From a bacterium (lineage in GTDB: Bacteria > Spirochaetota > Leptospiria > Leptospirales > Leptonemataceae): 64,000 bases of DNA. The notes beneath the pieces are model-generated. The model searched no databases. It was not told the origin of the DNA and saw only the letters and a program-made list of their open reading frames with translations. Within the stretch, counting starts at the first letter, position 1; each line of letters begins with the position of its first letter. The DNA is taken from NCBI GenBank assembly GCA_024742665.1, contig JANSYA010000005.1, positions 358,475 to 422,474 of the forward strand, in the 5' to 3' direction. This document shows, one piece after another, positions 1 through 6,894 of the stretch. A program made the translations under genes and the position numbers.

Positions 1-603
1 AGTTAAAATCGAATCGCCGGTGGCGACAAAGCGGCCGGTCAATCGCAGATTCAAAAAGTCCAGGGCGCCCAGAAATTTATGCGTCTGTTCATAGACTTCC
101 GGGAACTCCTCTTTGATGAAGAGCATATGTCCCGCGGGATCTTTGCCGGACAGGGCCGGCGCTCCGCCGGTCAGGCGAATCCAGCGCATCAGCTTGAAAA
201 CGTCGTAACCCGAAAAGCTGATCGCTCCCCGCGAGCGGCGTTTGATGTGATCTTCGCCGCGCATATCCATCCAGAGCTGGGCGTTCATCAGCGCCTGACC
301 CTGCGCGTCGACCGGCACCGTGCATTCGCCCTGGGTCGAACAGCAGACCGCGGCTATCTTGCGCGGATCGACCGCGCTCTTTTCCAGAACTCGCCTGGCG
401 GTAGTCAAAAAGGCCTGCCACCAATCTTCCGGGTTTTGCTCGGCGCCGTGGCCGGCAATCACGTGCAGGTCGACCGGTGCGAATTCCCAGGCCCGGACTC
501 GACCGGCGAGATCCACCAGGGCGGTCTTACAGCCGGACGTTCCCAGATCGACTGCCAGAATCAGAGTTTCTTCTATTAAAGAGTGATCGGCTGAATTGCT
601 CAT
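1..603 (-). CDS. FGGY-family carbohydrate kinase, xylulokinase-like (C-terminus outside window)
   Basis: Reading the minus strand from the ATG at 603-601 gives 201 residues that run off the window edge with no stop. Residues 14-27 carry the FGGY/ASKHA phosphate-1 signature (AVDLGTSGCKT), followed by NPEDWW, CCSTQGECTVPVD and LWMDMRGED, all typical of xylulokinase-type sugar kinases that phosphorylate a pentulose or related polyol with ATP in the cytoplasm. Family members are about 480-520 residues, so less than half is present. It is divergent from a TetR-type regulator across a spacer with three matching palindromes, so control by that regulator is likely (inference). The exact sugar cannot be told. 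Confidence 0.85.
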   Translation of the reverse strand, partial: MSNSADHSLIEETLILAVDLGTSGCKTALVDLAGRVRAWEFAPVDLHVIAGHGAEQNPEDWWQAFLTTARRVLEKSAVDPRKIAAVCCSTQGECTVPVDAQGQALMNAQLWMDMRGEDHIKRRSRGAISFSGYDVFKLMRWIRLTGGAPALSGKDPAGHMLFIKEEFPEVYEQTHKFLGALDFLNLRLTGRFVATGDSILT

Positions 604-623
604 GGTCGCGCGTCCGAATTAGT

Positions 624-635
624 CGACAAATGTCG
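624..635. promoter_or_regulatory. Operator-like palindrome, copy 1 (CGACAAATGTCG)
   Basis: CGACA-AA-TGTCG inverted repeat lying 20 bases upstream of the kinase start. The same 12-mer recurs exactly at 727-738 and in a near-identical form at 664-675. A short symmetric site repeated in a divergent regulator/enzyme spacer is the usual pattern for a TetR-family repressor. Confidence 0.7.
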
Positions 636-663
636 GTTAATTGCGGCGATCTAATCCTGTAGT

Positions 664-675
664 CGACAAAAGTCG
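664..675. promoter_or_regulatory. Operator-like palindrome, copy 2 (CGACAAAAGTCG)
   Basis: Variant of the flanking 12-mers, one base different, embedded in a wider inverted repeat AGTCGAC-AAAA-GTCGACT (661-678). It lies 40 bases from copy 1 and 63 bases from copy 3, close to whole helical turns, which would allow binding on one DNA face (inference). Confidence 0.65.
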
Positions 676-726
676 ACTATTTTTCATATTCCAGGCCAAT
701 ATTTTCTTGATTTTCTTTTATCAGAC

Positions 727-738
727 CGACAAATGTCG
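727..738. promoter_or_regulatory. Operator-like palindrome, copy 3 (CGACAAATGTCG)
   Basis: Identical to copy 1 and ends only four bases before the first possible start codon (TTG at 743) of the TetR-type gene. Binding here would block transcription or initiation of the regulator itself, consistent with autorepression. Confidence 0.65.
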
Positions 739-742
739 ATAG

Positions 743-1411
743 TTGGACGATAAGATCACAGATGCTTCCCTTTCGCCGGATGTAACTTCCCGCAAATTCA
801 AATTCACGAGCCAGCAGGGTCGGAGTCGCCGGACTCAGCTTTTGACCGCTACGCGGGAATTGCTGCGGGAGCTGACGCCGGAAGAGGTGAGCTTCGCCAT
901 GGTGTGCGAACGTGCGGACATCCCGCGGGCTTCCGCGTACCACTTCTTTCCCAATATCAACGCCCTCTTTTTGGGACTGCGGTTGTGGCACTCCGAGGTG
1001 CTGGGGGAAAGTATTGCGGCGGTGCAGGTCGTCCGCTTCGACGCCTGGCAGGACTATATGAGCTGTCTGATTGGAGTCGGCGCGCAAATCACCCGGGAGG
1101 ATCCGGCGTTGATGCGTTTGAATTACGGCATGCCCGGCGGCATCAGCGAAGCGCGCCAGATCGGGAAATCTCTCGATGTGAAGATCGTAACGACCGCGCT
1201 GGAAAATCTGGAGCGGCGCTTCGTGATGCCCGACTGGCCCGAACGGGAGCGGGTGATGGCGACTGCGTTTACGATCATCGATTCGATCTTTCGTCTATCG
1301 TTTCGAGAGCAGGGCGAAATCACCGACGAGATGGTGCGCGAAGCGGGCCGCGCTTCGATCGCCTATCTGCGCTGCTATTTGCCGGAGTACATCGAAGTGC
1401 GTAAGGCCTGA
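743..1411 (+). CDS. TetR/AcrR-type transcriptional regulator
   Basis: A 222-residue protein with an N-terminal helix-turn-helix of TetR type: the 'LLTATRELLRELTPEEVSF' helix, then the recognition region PRASAYHFFPNINAL near residues 65-80, followed by an all-helical ligand-binding part. It probably represses the divergent sugar kinase and itself through the three CGACA-N2-TGTCG sites. An in-frame TAG at 740-742 lies directly upstream, so TTG at 743 is the first possible start; no Shine-Dalgarno is visible, and the mRNA could be leaderless. The next in-frame ATG would cut into the DNA-binding domain. The effector is unknown. Confidence 0.8.
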   Translation: MDDKITDASLSPDVTSRKFKFTSQQGRSRRTQLLTATRELLRELTPEEVSFAMVCERADIPRASAYHFFPNINALFLGLRLWHSEVLGESIAAVQVVRFDAWQDYMSCLIGVGAQITREDPALMRLNYGMPGGISEARQIGKSLDVKIVTTALENLERRFVMPDWPERERVMATAFTIIDSIFRLSFREQGEITDEMVREAGRASIAYLRCYLPEYIEVRKA

Positions 1412-1456
1412 GACTGCGGCGTTTTCGTTTACTTATTGTATTAGCGTGCATTGAGT

Positions 1457-1494
1457 CGGCGCGGGTTTGTTGATCGAACTCGCGCCGTTTTTTT
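1457..1494 (+). terminator. Intrinsic terminator after the TetR-type gene
   Basis: Stem CGGCGCGGGTT (1457-1467) pairs with AACTCGCGCCG (1477-1487), with one G-T wobble, followed by a run of seven T from 1488. It lies 46 bases after the regulator stop. Confidence 0.85.
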
Positions 1495-1540
1495 GTTCGC
1501 GTCGCCGGATCCGGCGATTCGCATACGCTTCCGATCGCAC

Positions 1541-1581
1541 AAAAAAAGCGCGAGCTCGACTTGTGCCGAACCCGCGCTTTT
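1541..1581 (-). terminator. Intrinsic terminator of the phasin-like gene
   Basis: Read on the minus strand, GCGCGGGTTCG pairs with CGAGCTCGCGC (11 pairs including two wobbles) across an 8-base loop, followed by seven T. Together with the plus-strand terminator at 1457 it separates two convergent genes. Confidence 0.8.
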
Positions 1582-1622
1582 GTAATTCGCATCGCGCAGC
1601 TTTAAGCTGCTGCTGATATGAA

Positions 1623-2033
1623 TTAGTTGTTCGCGTTCAGGAGACCTTCGACTTTGGTCTGAACTTCTTTGACCTGAGCGATGCCCTGATCGAGCAGGCT
1701 GCGCAGTTTGACTACGCCTTCGCTTTGATCGGCGGCGCCTTTGTTGACCAGTTCGCTGTAGCCGCTTTCGATTTGGCCGCGGATTTCGGCGATCTTCGCT
1801 TCTACTTGAGTGCGCAGCTCGGTGGCTTTGCTTTCGATGTCAGTGCGGATTTCCGTAGCTTTCGTTTCGAATTCGGCGCGGATTTCGCCGGCTTTCGTTT
1901 CAAGATTTGCGCGAACTTCGTTGGCCTGGATTTCCAGATCCTTCGCGGTTTTTTCGCCGTTTTCAGCGAGGGTTTTATAAAGACCGAGTCCGGTGTTCAG
2001 AGTGTCGTTTGCGATCGTTTCGAGTGCTGCCAT
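1623..2033 (-). CDS. Phasin-like coiled-coil protein
   Basis: A 136-residue, highly charged alpha-helical protein. Residues about 40-95 are built of near 11-residue repeats (EIRAEFETKAT, EIRTDIESKAT, ELRTQVEAKIA), giving a long amphipathic coiled coil, with a C-terminal helix KLRSLLDQGIAQVKEVQTKVEGLL typical of phasin-family proteins. There is no signal peptide. Phasins coat polyhydroxyalkanoate granules, but this broad family also contains unrelated coiled-coil proteins, and no PHA synthase is in the window. The start has a clear AGGAAGG site about seven bases upstream, and there is a good promoter at 2099-2127. Confidence 0.65.
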   Translation of the reverse strand: MAALETIANDTLNTGLGLYKTLAENGEKTAKDLEIQANEVRANLETKAGEIRAEFETKATEIRTDIESKATELRTQVEAKIAEIRGQIESGYSELVNKGAADQSEGVVKLRSLLDQGIAQVKEVQTKVEGLLNANN

Positions 2034-2073
2034 TTTGGGTACCTTCCTGCTTTTAATAAGTGTTTGAATGTCA

Positions 2074-2113
2074 GGCGCACCGTTTTGTGCGCTGCGCCAT
2101 TATTTGGTGCGCC
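2074..2113. promoter_or_regulatory. Inverted repeat across the phasin promoter and leader
   Basis: GGCGCACC (2074-2081) and GGTGCGCC (2106-2113) are perfect 8-base arms separated by 24 bases. They overlap the -10 region and transcript start of the phasin-like gene, so they could be a repressor site or an mRNA leader hairpin. Confidence 0.45.
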
Positions 2114-2127
2114 GCATAAATGGTCAA
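2099..2127 (-). promoter_or_regulatory. Sigma-70-type promoter of the phasin-like gene
   Basis: On the minus strand, -35 TTGACC (2127-2122) and -10 AATAAT (2104-2099) are separated by exactly 17 bases and point into the phasin-like gene, whose ATG lies 66 bases further on. Confidence 0.65.
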
Positions 2128-2323
2128 CCAAAAACTGTATTTGGCCCCGGCTCGGGAAAAATTTTGCGTAATATGATTCCCCGCTGTGTAAGCTCTTCAC
2201 TATCTGAAGCGCCGCCGCGAACCGTTGCACTTGCTTACGATTCGCGGTTTTTTTGATTTCGATCCTGACAACATATCGCGCGTTTGCTTTACGGATGAGT
2301 AGCTATGCGAAATTGTTTGCGAC

Positions 2324-3100
2324 GTGGAAACGATTTCGCATTCACTTTCCGGAGCGATGACGCCCGTGCGTGGACAGTCCGGCTTTGCGGCCGGGATGCC
2401 GAATTTCGCGCACTCCGACGTCCGGGCCTGGGCCCGGAATGTGCAGCGGGGCGGGCCCGGACTCTTAACCGGCGAGCGACCGATCTTCGCGCTGGCTCTG
2501 GGCTGGCAGGTTATCTTAACTTTAGAAGGCTATCGCGTTCATAATATCGACGGCGCGAATCGTTTTAATGTCTTTCATCTGGCCGGCGAATGCATGGAGC
2601 GCGGGCTGCCGGTCGAAGACGTGCTGAATACGATCACCGTGCAGCGCGTCTTTACGCCCTACCAGGTGCTGGACGTGGTCAGCCAGATCGCGGACGAAGC
2701 GCTGCGTAAGCGTCGTGAACGAAGTGAAGCTCGCGACGCCCGCGCGGATTTCGCAGCAGACGAGCGCAGCCGCGAAACAAGCGCGGATTCCTCCGGGGGC
2801 GAAACGATCTATTTCTTTTTGTCGCCGTGCAAACAATTCTTCGACGGCGACGTCGGCGAAGAAGAAGGCGAGTTTCTATTAAAACGTTTGCTGGGCGTCT
2901 TTCGTTATATGGCGCGCAAGTCTTTGCCGGTGATGATCGTCGAACGCGGCTACGATCATCCCGTATTTCAGCGTCTGTATCCAGAGCTGGAAAACCTGGC
3001 CGGCTGTCACTGGCCGCTAACGCAAATACCAGATTCAGAATATCATTCGGGAGAGTTATCATATGGGACGCACACTGGCTCCTTATTCCATGCAGATTGA
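2324..3100 (+). CDS. RecA/Rad55-fold protein lacking a P-loop
   Basis: 258 residues from a GTG at 2324; an ATG 33 bases downstream is an alternative. Residues 70-125 (VHNIDGANRFNVFHLAGECMERGL, then VFTPYQVLDVV) match the segment of archaeal RadA/Rad55-type ATPases around the second core strand, and residues 165-180 (YFFLSPCKQFFDGDV) look like the Walker B region. The usual GxxxxGKT loop is absent: the equivalent stretch is LLTGERPIFALALGWQ. It may therefore bind DNA or a partner without ATP hydrolysis. It overlaps the next gene by 38 bases and leads to a family B polymerase, recalling the RecA-like ImuA of the ImuA-ImuB-DnaE2 mutasome (inference). Confidence 0.6.
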   Translation: METISHSLSGAMTPVRGQSGFAAGMPNFAHSDVRAWARNVQRGGPGLLTGERPIFALALGWQVILTLEGYRVHNIDGANRFNVFHLAGECMERGLPVEDVLNTITVQRVFTPYQVLDVVSQIADEALRKRRERSEARDARADFAADERSRETSADSSGGETIYFFLSPCKQFFDGDVGEEEGEFLLKRLLGVFRYMARKSLPVMIVERGYDHPVFQRLYPELENLAGCHWPLTQIPDSEYHSGELSYGTHTGSLFHAD

Positions 3101-3368
3101 AGCGATCGAAGAGCGCTTAAAGAAATTTCGGCGGGGCCTTCGCCGCGAAGATCAGACCGCCCTCGATAGTATTATGCGTGCGGCGCGCTATCAGCTGCAG
3201 TCGGGAGTGCTGGCCGCGAGTCCGAATCCCTTCGACTCGGTCGCGCTTTCGGCTTTGATCGATCAGGAGCGTCGTCTGTGTGCGTATCAGAGCGAAATCG
3301 AAGATCTGCGCAATCAACTGCAGGTGCTGGGCAAAGAGTTCTCCGTAGTGCGATCGATGGCCGTTTGA
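3063..3368 (+). CDS. Small helical protein of the polymerase cassette
   Basis: A 101-residue basic, helical protein with no recognised domain. A GGGAGAG ribosome binding site precedes the ATG at 3063, which lies inside the end of the RecA-fold gene, so translation is probably coupled. The N-terminal half is rich in Arg/Lys (EERLKKFRRGLRRED), the C-terminal half looks like a short coiled coil (SEIEDLRNQLQVLGKEF). Its fixed position between a RecA-like and a polymerase gene suggests a bridging or DNA-binding subunit (inference). Confidence 0.65.
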   Translation: MGRTLAPYSMQIEAIEERLKKFRRGLRREDQTALDSIMRAARYQLQSGVLAASPNPFDSVALSALIDQERRLCAYQSEIEDLRNQLQVLGKEFSVVRSMAV

Positions 3369-3388
3369 GCCGGACCGCGCCAGCTGGA

Positions 3389-3434
3389 CCGGCTGACCCG
3401 GGAGAAACGCTCGGGTCAGACCGGCCTATTTTTT
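3389..3434 (+). terminator. Terminator-like hairpin between the small gene and the polymerase gene
   Basis: CCGGCTGACCCG (3389-3400) pairs with CGGGTCAG-A-CCGG (3412-3424, one bulged A), followed after five bases by six T (3429-3434). The stem sits inside the cassette, just 15 bases before the polymerase ATG, so it may attenuate polymerase expression, or the polymerase may have its own promoter. Confidence 0.7.
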
Positions 3435-3448
3435 AACAAAGCAGTGCG

Positions 3449-5836
3449 ATGATAAAACCGATCGCGTCCGAAATCGAAGGCTTTGTTTTCGACGTATACA
3501 ATTTCGAAGACGACGTCTTCGTATGGATCATCGACGACCAGCACCGGCTGCATTTATTTCGCGACAAGTACCATCCCGTGATTTATGCGGCGGGGCCGGA
3601 CGCCGTCATGACGAAATTCCTGGATCGTTTGCGGCAGCTCGACGCGCTGCACGGCGAACCCCGCGGCGTCGTAAAAAAACATTTCTATCGCAATGACGAA
3701 GCGCCGGTGCTGGAGATTTCGATTACGCGTCCGTCTGTTTTGCCCAGGATTCGGCGTCGCCTCTACGCTTTCTACGGCCGTCTGGATATCTATCACTCCG
3801 ATATTGAAATTCCAACGGCGTACATGTTCGACCGCGGGATCCATCCTTTCGCGCGAGTGAGCGTGTTATACAGCCAGGGCCGGACCTTTCAGGAGATTGA
3901 GGGTTTCGTCCTGAAATCCGATTCCGATTCCGATTCCGGATCCGGAGAAGAATCCGCGCGAGATTTTGCAAATCGTGAAGATCCTGAAAAGACCGCGGGC
4001 CGCAGCCTGGAGTACGATCTGCCGGACCTGCGAATCCTGCGCATGTACTTAAAGTACAGCCATCGCCTGCCGATCGGGCAAAATACGCTCGTGCTGGAGC
4101 CGGCCGGCGAAAAGCCCCGGGAAATCCCGGGGGACGATCCCCTGGCCCTGGTCGACGCGGTCAACGACGCGATGCTGGAATACGATCCGGATGTGCTGCT
4201 GACTTCTTTCGGCGATCAGACTATCCTGCCCTTTTTATTCGAGACCGCGCAAAAACACAAGCGTCGTCTCTATCTGGACCGCGACGCGCCGATGACCGTG
4301 CGCAAGATCGTCACGAAAGGTCATAGCTATAATACGTACGGTTCCTGGATTTATGTTGCGCCGGCCTATCCGCTCTTCGGTCGCCTGCATGTCGACTCCG
4401 CGAACTCCTTCGTGTATAAAGAGTCCGAGCTGGTCGGTGTGATTGAACTCGCACGCCTGTCGTGCATTCCGGTGCAGCGCATGGCGCGATCGTCGACCGG
4501 CGCTGCTTTAACCGCTATCGAAACGCGGGTCGCATTAAATAGCGGTTATCTTGTGCCCTGGCAGAAGAGCGCCGCCGAAGAACCCAAGACCGCCTACGAA
4601 TTGCTGACGGTCGATAAAGGCGGCGTGCAGTTTGTGCCGGACGTGCGCGAAAGCTGCGTTTACGAAAACATGGCTCAGCTCGACTTCAGCCAGATGTATC
4701 CGAGCATTATGGTGATTCACAACATCAGTCCCGAAACGGTGAACTGCCTGTGCTGTCGCGATACCCCGGGAGTGCCGCGAGTACCTGAAGCGAATTATCG
4801 CATTTGTATTCAGCGGCGGGGCATCGTGGCGGAAGCCCTCGAACAGATTCTACTGCGTCGCGCCTATTATAAAAAACGCAAGCAGCAAAGTCAGGGCTTG
4901 CAGCGCGAAATCTACGACGCCATGCAGAGCGCGATCAAATGGATGCTGGTGACTTCGTTTGGTTATCTGGGTTATCGCAACGCGAAATTCGGGCGTATCG
5001 AAAGTCACGAAAGCGTGACGGCCTTCGGTCGCGAAAAACTGCTGAGCGCGAAAGAAGCCGCTGAAGATCGCGGTTACGACCTGGTTCACGGCATCACCGA
5101 TTCGATCTTTATTAAGAAAGCGGGCGCGAAACTATGCGCAGGGGAATTATCGGAGCTCTGCGAAGAGATTTACCGGCGGACACGCGTGCAGATGGCGGTC
5201 GACGGCGTCTATACCTGGGTCGTGTTTTTACCATCGAAGGCCGATCCCGCTCTGGGCGTCATGACCCGCTACTTCGGACGCTTTACGAACGGCGAATTAA
5301 AAATACGCGGCATCGCCGCGCGGCGCAAAGACACGCCTGAATTCTTACGCGAAGCGCAGCTGGCCTTTCTTGAGGTGATGCGCGCCGCCGATTCCGTCTC
5401 GAAGCTGCGGGAACTACATCCACAAATGGATGCGCAGTATCGAGACTTTGAGGAGCAGATCGTTTCCGGCCGGGTTTCGTTTAAGGATCTGCTGATTCGC
5501 CGCAAGGTCACGCGGGGGCTCGCCGAATACAAAACGCCTTCGATCGCTACGGTTGTTTCGCTAAGACAAATTCAAAATATGACCGGCGCCGAAATCCAGG
5601 CCGGCGATCGCGTGCGTTATCTGGCGGTCGCCCACAAACATCGCAATCCCAACAGGCGCTGGCTTTCGGAAGAGGCGGCCGATCGCCTGTGCGAAAAACG
5701 AAACGCTCCGCCGGAGTACGACGTCGAATACTATCGTCGTTTATTGTGGGAGGTGTATCGCGAAGTCTGGGATTATTTTGCGCCCGAAGATTATTTTCTC
5801 AGATCCCCCGGCGCGCAGCTGTGGCTGGAACTGTGA
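3449..5836 (+). CDS. Family B DNA polymerase, exonuclease-deficient, variant motif C
   Basis: 795 residues with the family B fold order. Motif A is LDFSQMYPSIM (Asp412), motif B is K497-WMLVTSFG-YLGYRN in place of Kx3NSxYG, and motif C reads HGITDSIF, so the second Asp (551) of the usual DTDS is kept while the first is Ile. Asp412 and Asp551 correspond to the two main metal ligands, so synthesis may persist. The N-terminal third lacks a DxE exonuclease I motif, so proofreading is probably lost. No signal, no Shine-Dalgarno before the ATG. A run of TCCGAT repeats (3917-3945) encodes a Ser-Asp linker near residue 160. It resembles divergent archaeal-type PolB2 more than E. coli Pol II. Probable role in error-prone or specialised synthesis with the two upstream genes. 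Confidence 0.75.
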   Translation: MIKPIASEIEGFVFDVYNFEDDVFVWIIDDQHRLHLFRDKYHPVIYAAGPDAVMTKFLDRLRQLDALHGEPRGVVKKHFYRNDEAPVLEISITRPSVLPRIRRRLYAFYGRLDIYHSDIEIPTAYMFDRGIHPFARVSVLYSQGRTFQEIEGFVLKSDSDSDSGSGEESARDFANREDPEKTAGRSLEYDLPDLRILRMYLKYSHRLPIGQNTLVLEPAGEKPREIPGDDPLALVDAVNDAMLEYDPDVLLTSFGDQTILPFLFETAQKHKRRLYLDRDAPMTVRKIVTKGHSYNTYGSWIYVAPAYPLFGRLHVDSANSFVYKESELVGVIELARLSCIPVQRMARSSTGAALTAIETRVALNSGYLVPWQKSAAEEPKTAYELLTVDKGGVQFVPDVRESCVYENMAQLDFSQMYPSIMVIHNISPETVNCLCCRDTPGVPRVPEANYRICIQRRGIVAEALEQILLRRAYYKKRKQQSQGLQREIYDAMQSAIKWMLVTSFGYLGYRNAKFGRIESHESVTAFGREKLLSAKEAAEDRGYDLVHGITDSIFIKKAGAKLCAGELSELCEEIYRRTRVQMAVDGVYTWVVFLPSKADPALGVMTRYFGRFTNGELKIRGIAARRKDTPEFLREAQLAFLEVMRAADSVSKLRELHPQMDAQYRDFEEQIVSGRVSFKDLLIRRKVTRGLAEYKTPSIATVVSLRQIQNMTGAEIQAGDRVRYLAVAHKHRNPNRRWLSEEAADRLCEKRNAPPEYDVEYYRRLLWEVYREVWDYFAPEDYFLRSPGAQLWLEL
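3917..3945 (+). repeat. TCCGAT hexamer microsatellite in the polymerase gene
   Basis: About four and a half tandem copies of a TCCGAT unit encode alternating Ser-Asp. Being a multiple of three, copy-number change would lengthen or shorten the linker without breaking the frame. Confidence 0.7.
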
Positions 5837-5942
5837 CGCGCAAAGAGCGCCTGCGCACGCAATTTGCTTTACGTGAAGAACTCGCAGAGCGAGCAAAGAA
5901 CCGGAGCCCTGCGAAGAGCGATCACCGATCACCGAAGTCCTG

Positions 5943-6172
5943 ATGTTTACCAACACTCTGCGTTATTTGACGTTCCGACGATTGCTCGTCTGGTTCCTGA
6001 TTCTCAATGGCCTGGTGCTGGCCGTCGGCGCGCTGCCTGCATCGGCTCTCTGCACAGCGGACGTGAGGGCGCGCGGCTTCGCCTGCAGGGCGAGCACGAT
6101 GAAGAGCTACCCGTTGGCCGCGCCTTTTTGAACGTCCTGCGCGATCGGCTGGCAGAAACGCCGCGTCGATGA
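5943..6172 (+). pseudogene. Small membrane protein gene, apparently frameshifted
   Basis: From the ATG at 5943 the first ~36 residues form a convincing hydrophobic leader (RRLLVWFLILNGLVLAVGAL). The natural-looking continuation (EGARLRLQGEHDEELPVGRA..LNVLRDRLAE) is in a different frame that ends at 6172, overlapping the next start by ATGA. A one-step shift near 6045-6065 would join them into ~75 residues. It could be a true pseudogene, an assembly error, or two unrelated frames by chance. Function unknown. Confidence 0.35.
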
Positions 6173-6276
6173 CGCCGCTACGGTTGTTGTTCGTTCCTGG
6201 AGCGTCGATCGAAGCGATGCAGCGTCCGTTTGCGATTGCCGCCGATAAAAACGCGTCGCTTGCTTCATCAGCATGA
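6169..6276 (+). CDS. Very small open frame in an ATGA-overlap chain
   Basis: 35 residues (begins MTPLRLLFVPG) from ATG 6169. Its start overlaps the preceding frame by ATGA and its stop overlaps the DUF2141 start by ATGA. The tight overlaps on both sides are the only support; it may be a coupling peptide or the tail of the frameshifted upstream gene. Confidence 0.3.
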   Translation: MTPLRLLFVPGASIEAMQRPFAIAADKNASLASSA

Positions 6277-6719
6277 ACGCAACAATCAGGCGATGCGCTT
6301 TTCTGATTTGCATCGCCGCACATTCGCCGATAGCATCCACGCCCGCAGCCACAACGACGCCCGTACTTCGAATCAGCGGAATCCAGGCGGCGCGCGGGCA
6401 ACTGCTGATCGGGATCCACAGAAGCTCCGCCAGTTTCCCGGGTGATTGGGATCGGGCGGAACGTTTCTTAAAGGTGCCGATCAAGAAGAGGGGCGATCAA
6501 ATCGTTGAAATCCCGAAGCTTGCGCTCGGGACCTGCGCCATCATCGTCGTTCACGATCTCGATGGGGACAGCCGCATGACGAAGAATCTGATCGGCTTCC
6601 CTCAGGAGCCCTTTGGTACCAGCAACAATCCCACTTTCTATGGCCCTCCACGATTTCGTGCAGCGGCGTTTACGCTCAAGCCCGGGGAGCAAATCGCAGT
6701 GCGCCTGGTGCGTCTATGA
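6273..6719 (+). CDS. Secreted DUF2141 protein
   Basis: 148 residues. An N-terminal hydrophobic stretch (CAFLICIAAHSPIAST) looks like a signal peptide. Residues about 85-140 (IIVVHDLDGDSRMTKNLIGFPQEPFGTSNN..YGPPRFRAAAFTL) match the DUF2141 pattern of an acidic D-x-D-x-N/D loop followed by GxPxEPxGxSNN and FGPPxFxxAAF. DUF2141 proteins are exported beta-sandwich proteins of unknown function. It is coupled by ATGA overlap to a small gene before and to a small membrane protein after it. Confidence 0.75.
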   Translation: MNATIRRCAFLICIAAHSPIASTPAATTTPVLRISGIQAARGQLLIGIHRSSASFPGDWDRAERFLKVPIKKRGDQIVEIPKLALGTCAIIVVHDLDGDSRMTKNLIGFPQEPFGTSNNPTFYGPPRFRAAAFTLKPGEQIAVRLVRL

Positions 6720-6865
6720 ACAAGGACGTGCTTTCAGCGATCAAAGTCTCCGCGCTGGCGTGCGTTCTGGGTGCAGTGCTGCTTGCTTATGCGGCCTTCT
6801 TCCTGTCGACGGTCGTGATTACAGTATTTCCAGATCCGCTGGCCCCTTTCCGAAACGTGCTGTGA
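6716..6865 (+). CDS. 49-residue single-pass membrane protein
   Basis: ATG at 6716 overlaps the DUF2141 stop (ATGA). The peptide has a short polar start (MNKDVLSAIK) and one long transmembrane segment (VSALACVLGAVLLAYAAFFL, continuing STVVITVF), then a short tail. The overlap and hydrophobic profile support a real small gene that probably works with the DUF2141 protein in the envelope. No family recognised. Confidence 0.5.
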   Translation: MNKDVLSAIKVSALACVLGAVLLAYAAFFLSTVVITVFPDPLAPFRNVL

Positions 6866-6894
6866 GTCAGGAGCTTCGCTTACAAACTCTGTCG

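Noticed and set aside
79..586. Plus-strand open frames over the kinase gene
   Set aside because: The minus strand carries clear xylulokinase motifs; the plus-strand translations have no domain.
1503..1516. CGCCGGATCCGGCG palindrome between two terminators
   Set aside because: Lies in a convergent spacer with no gene to control and a GC-rich 14-mer can arise by chance.
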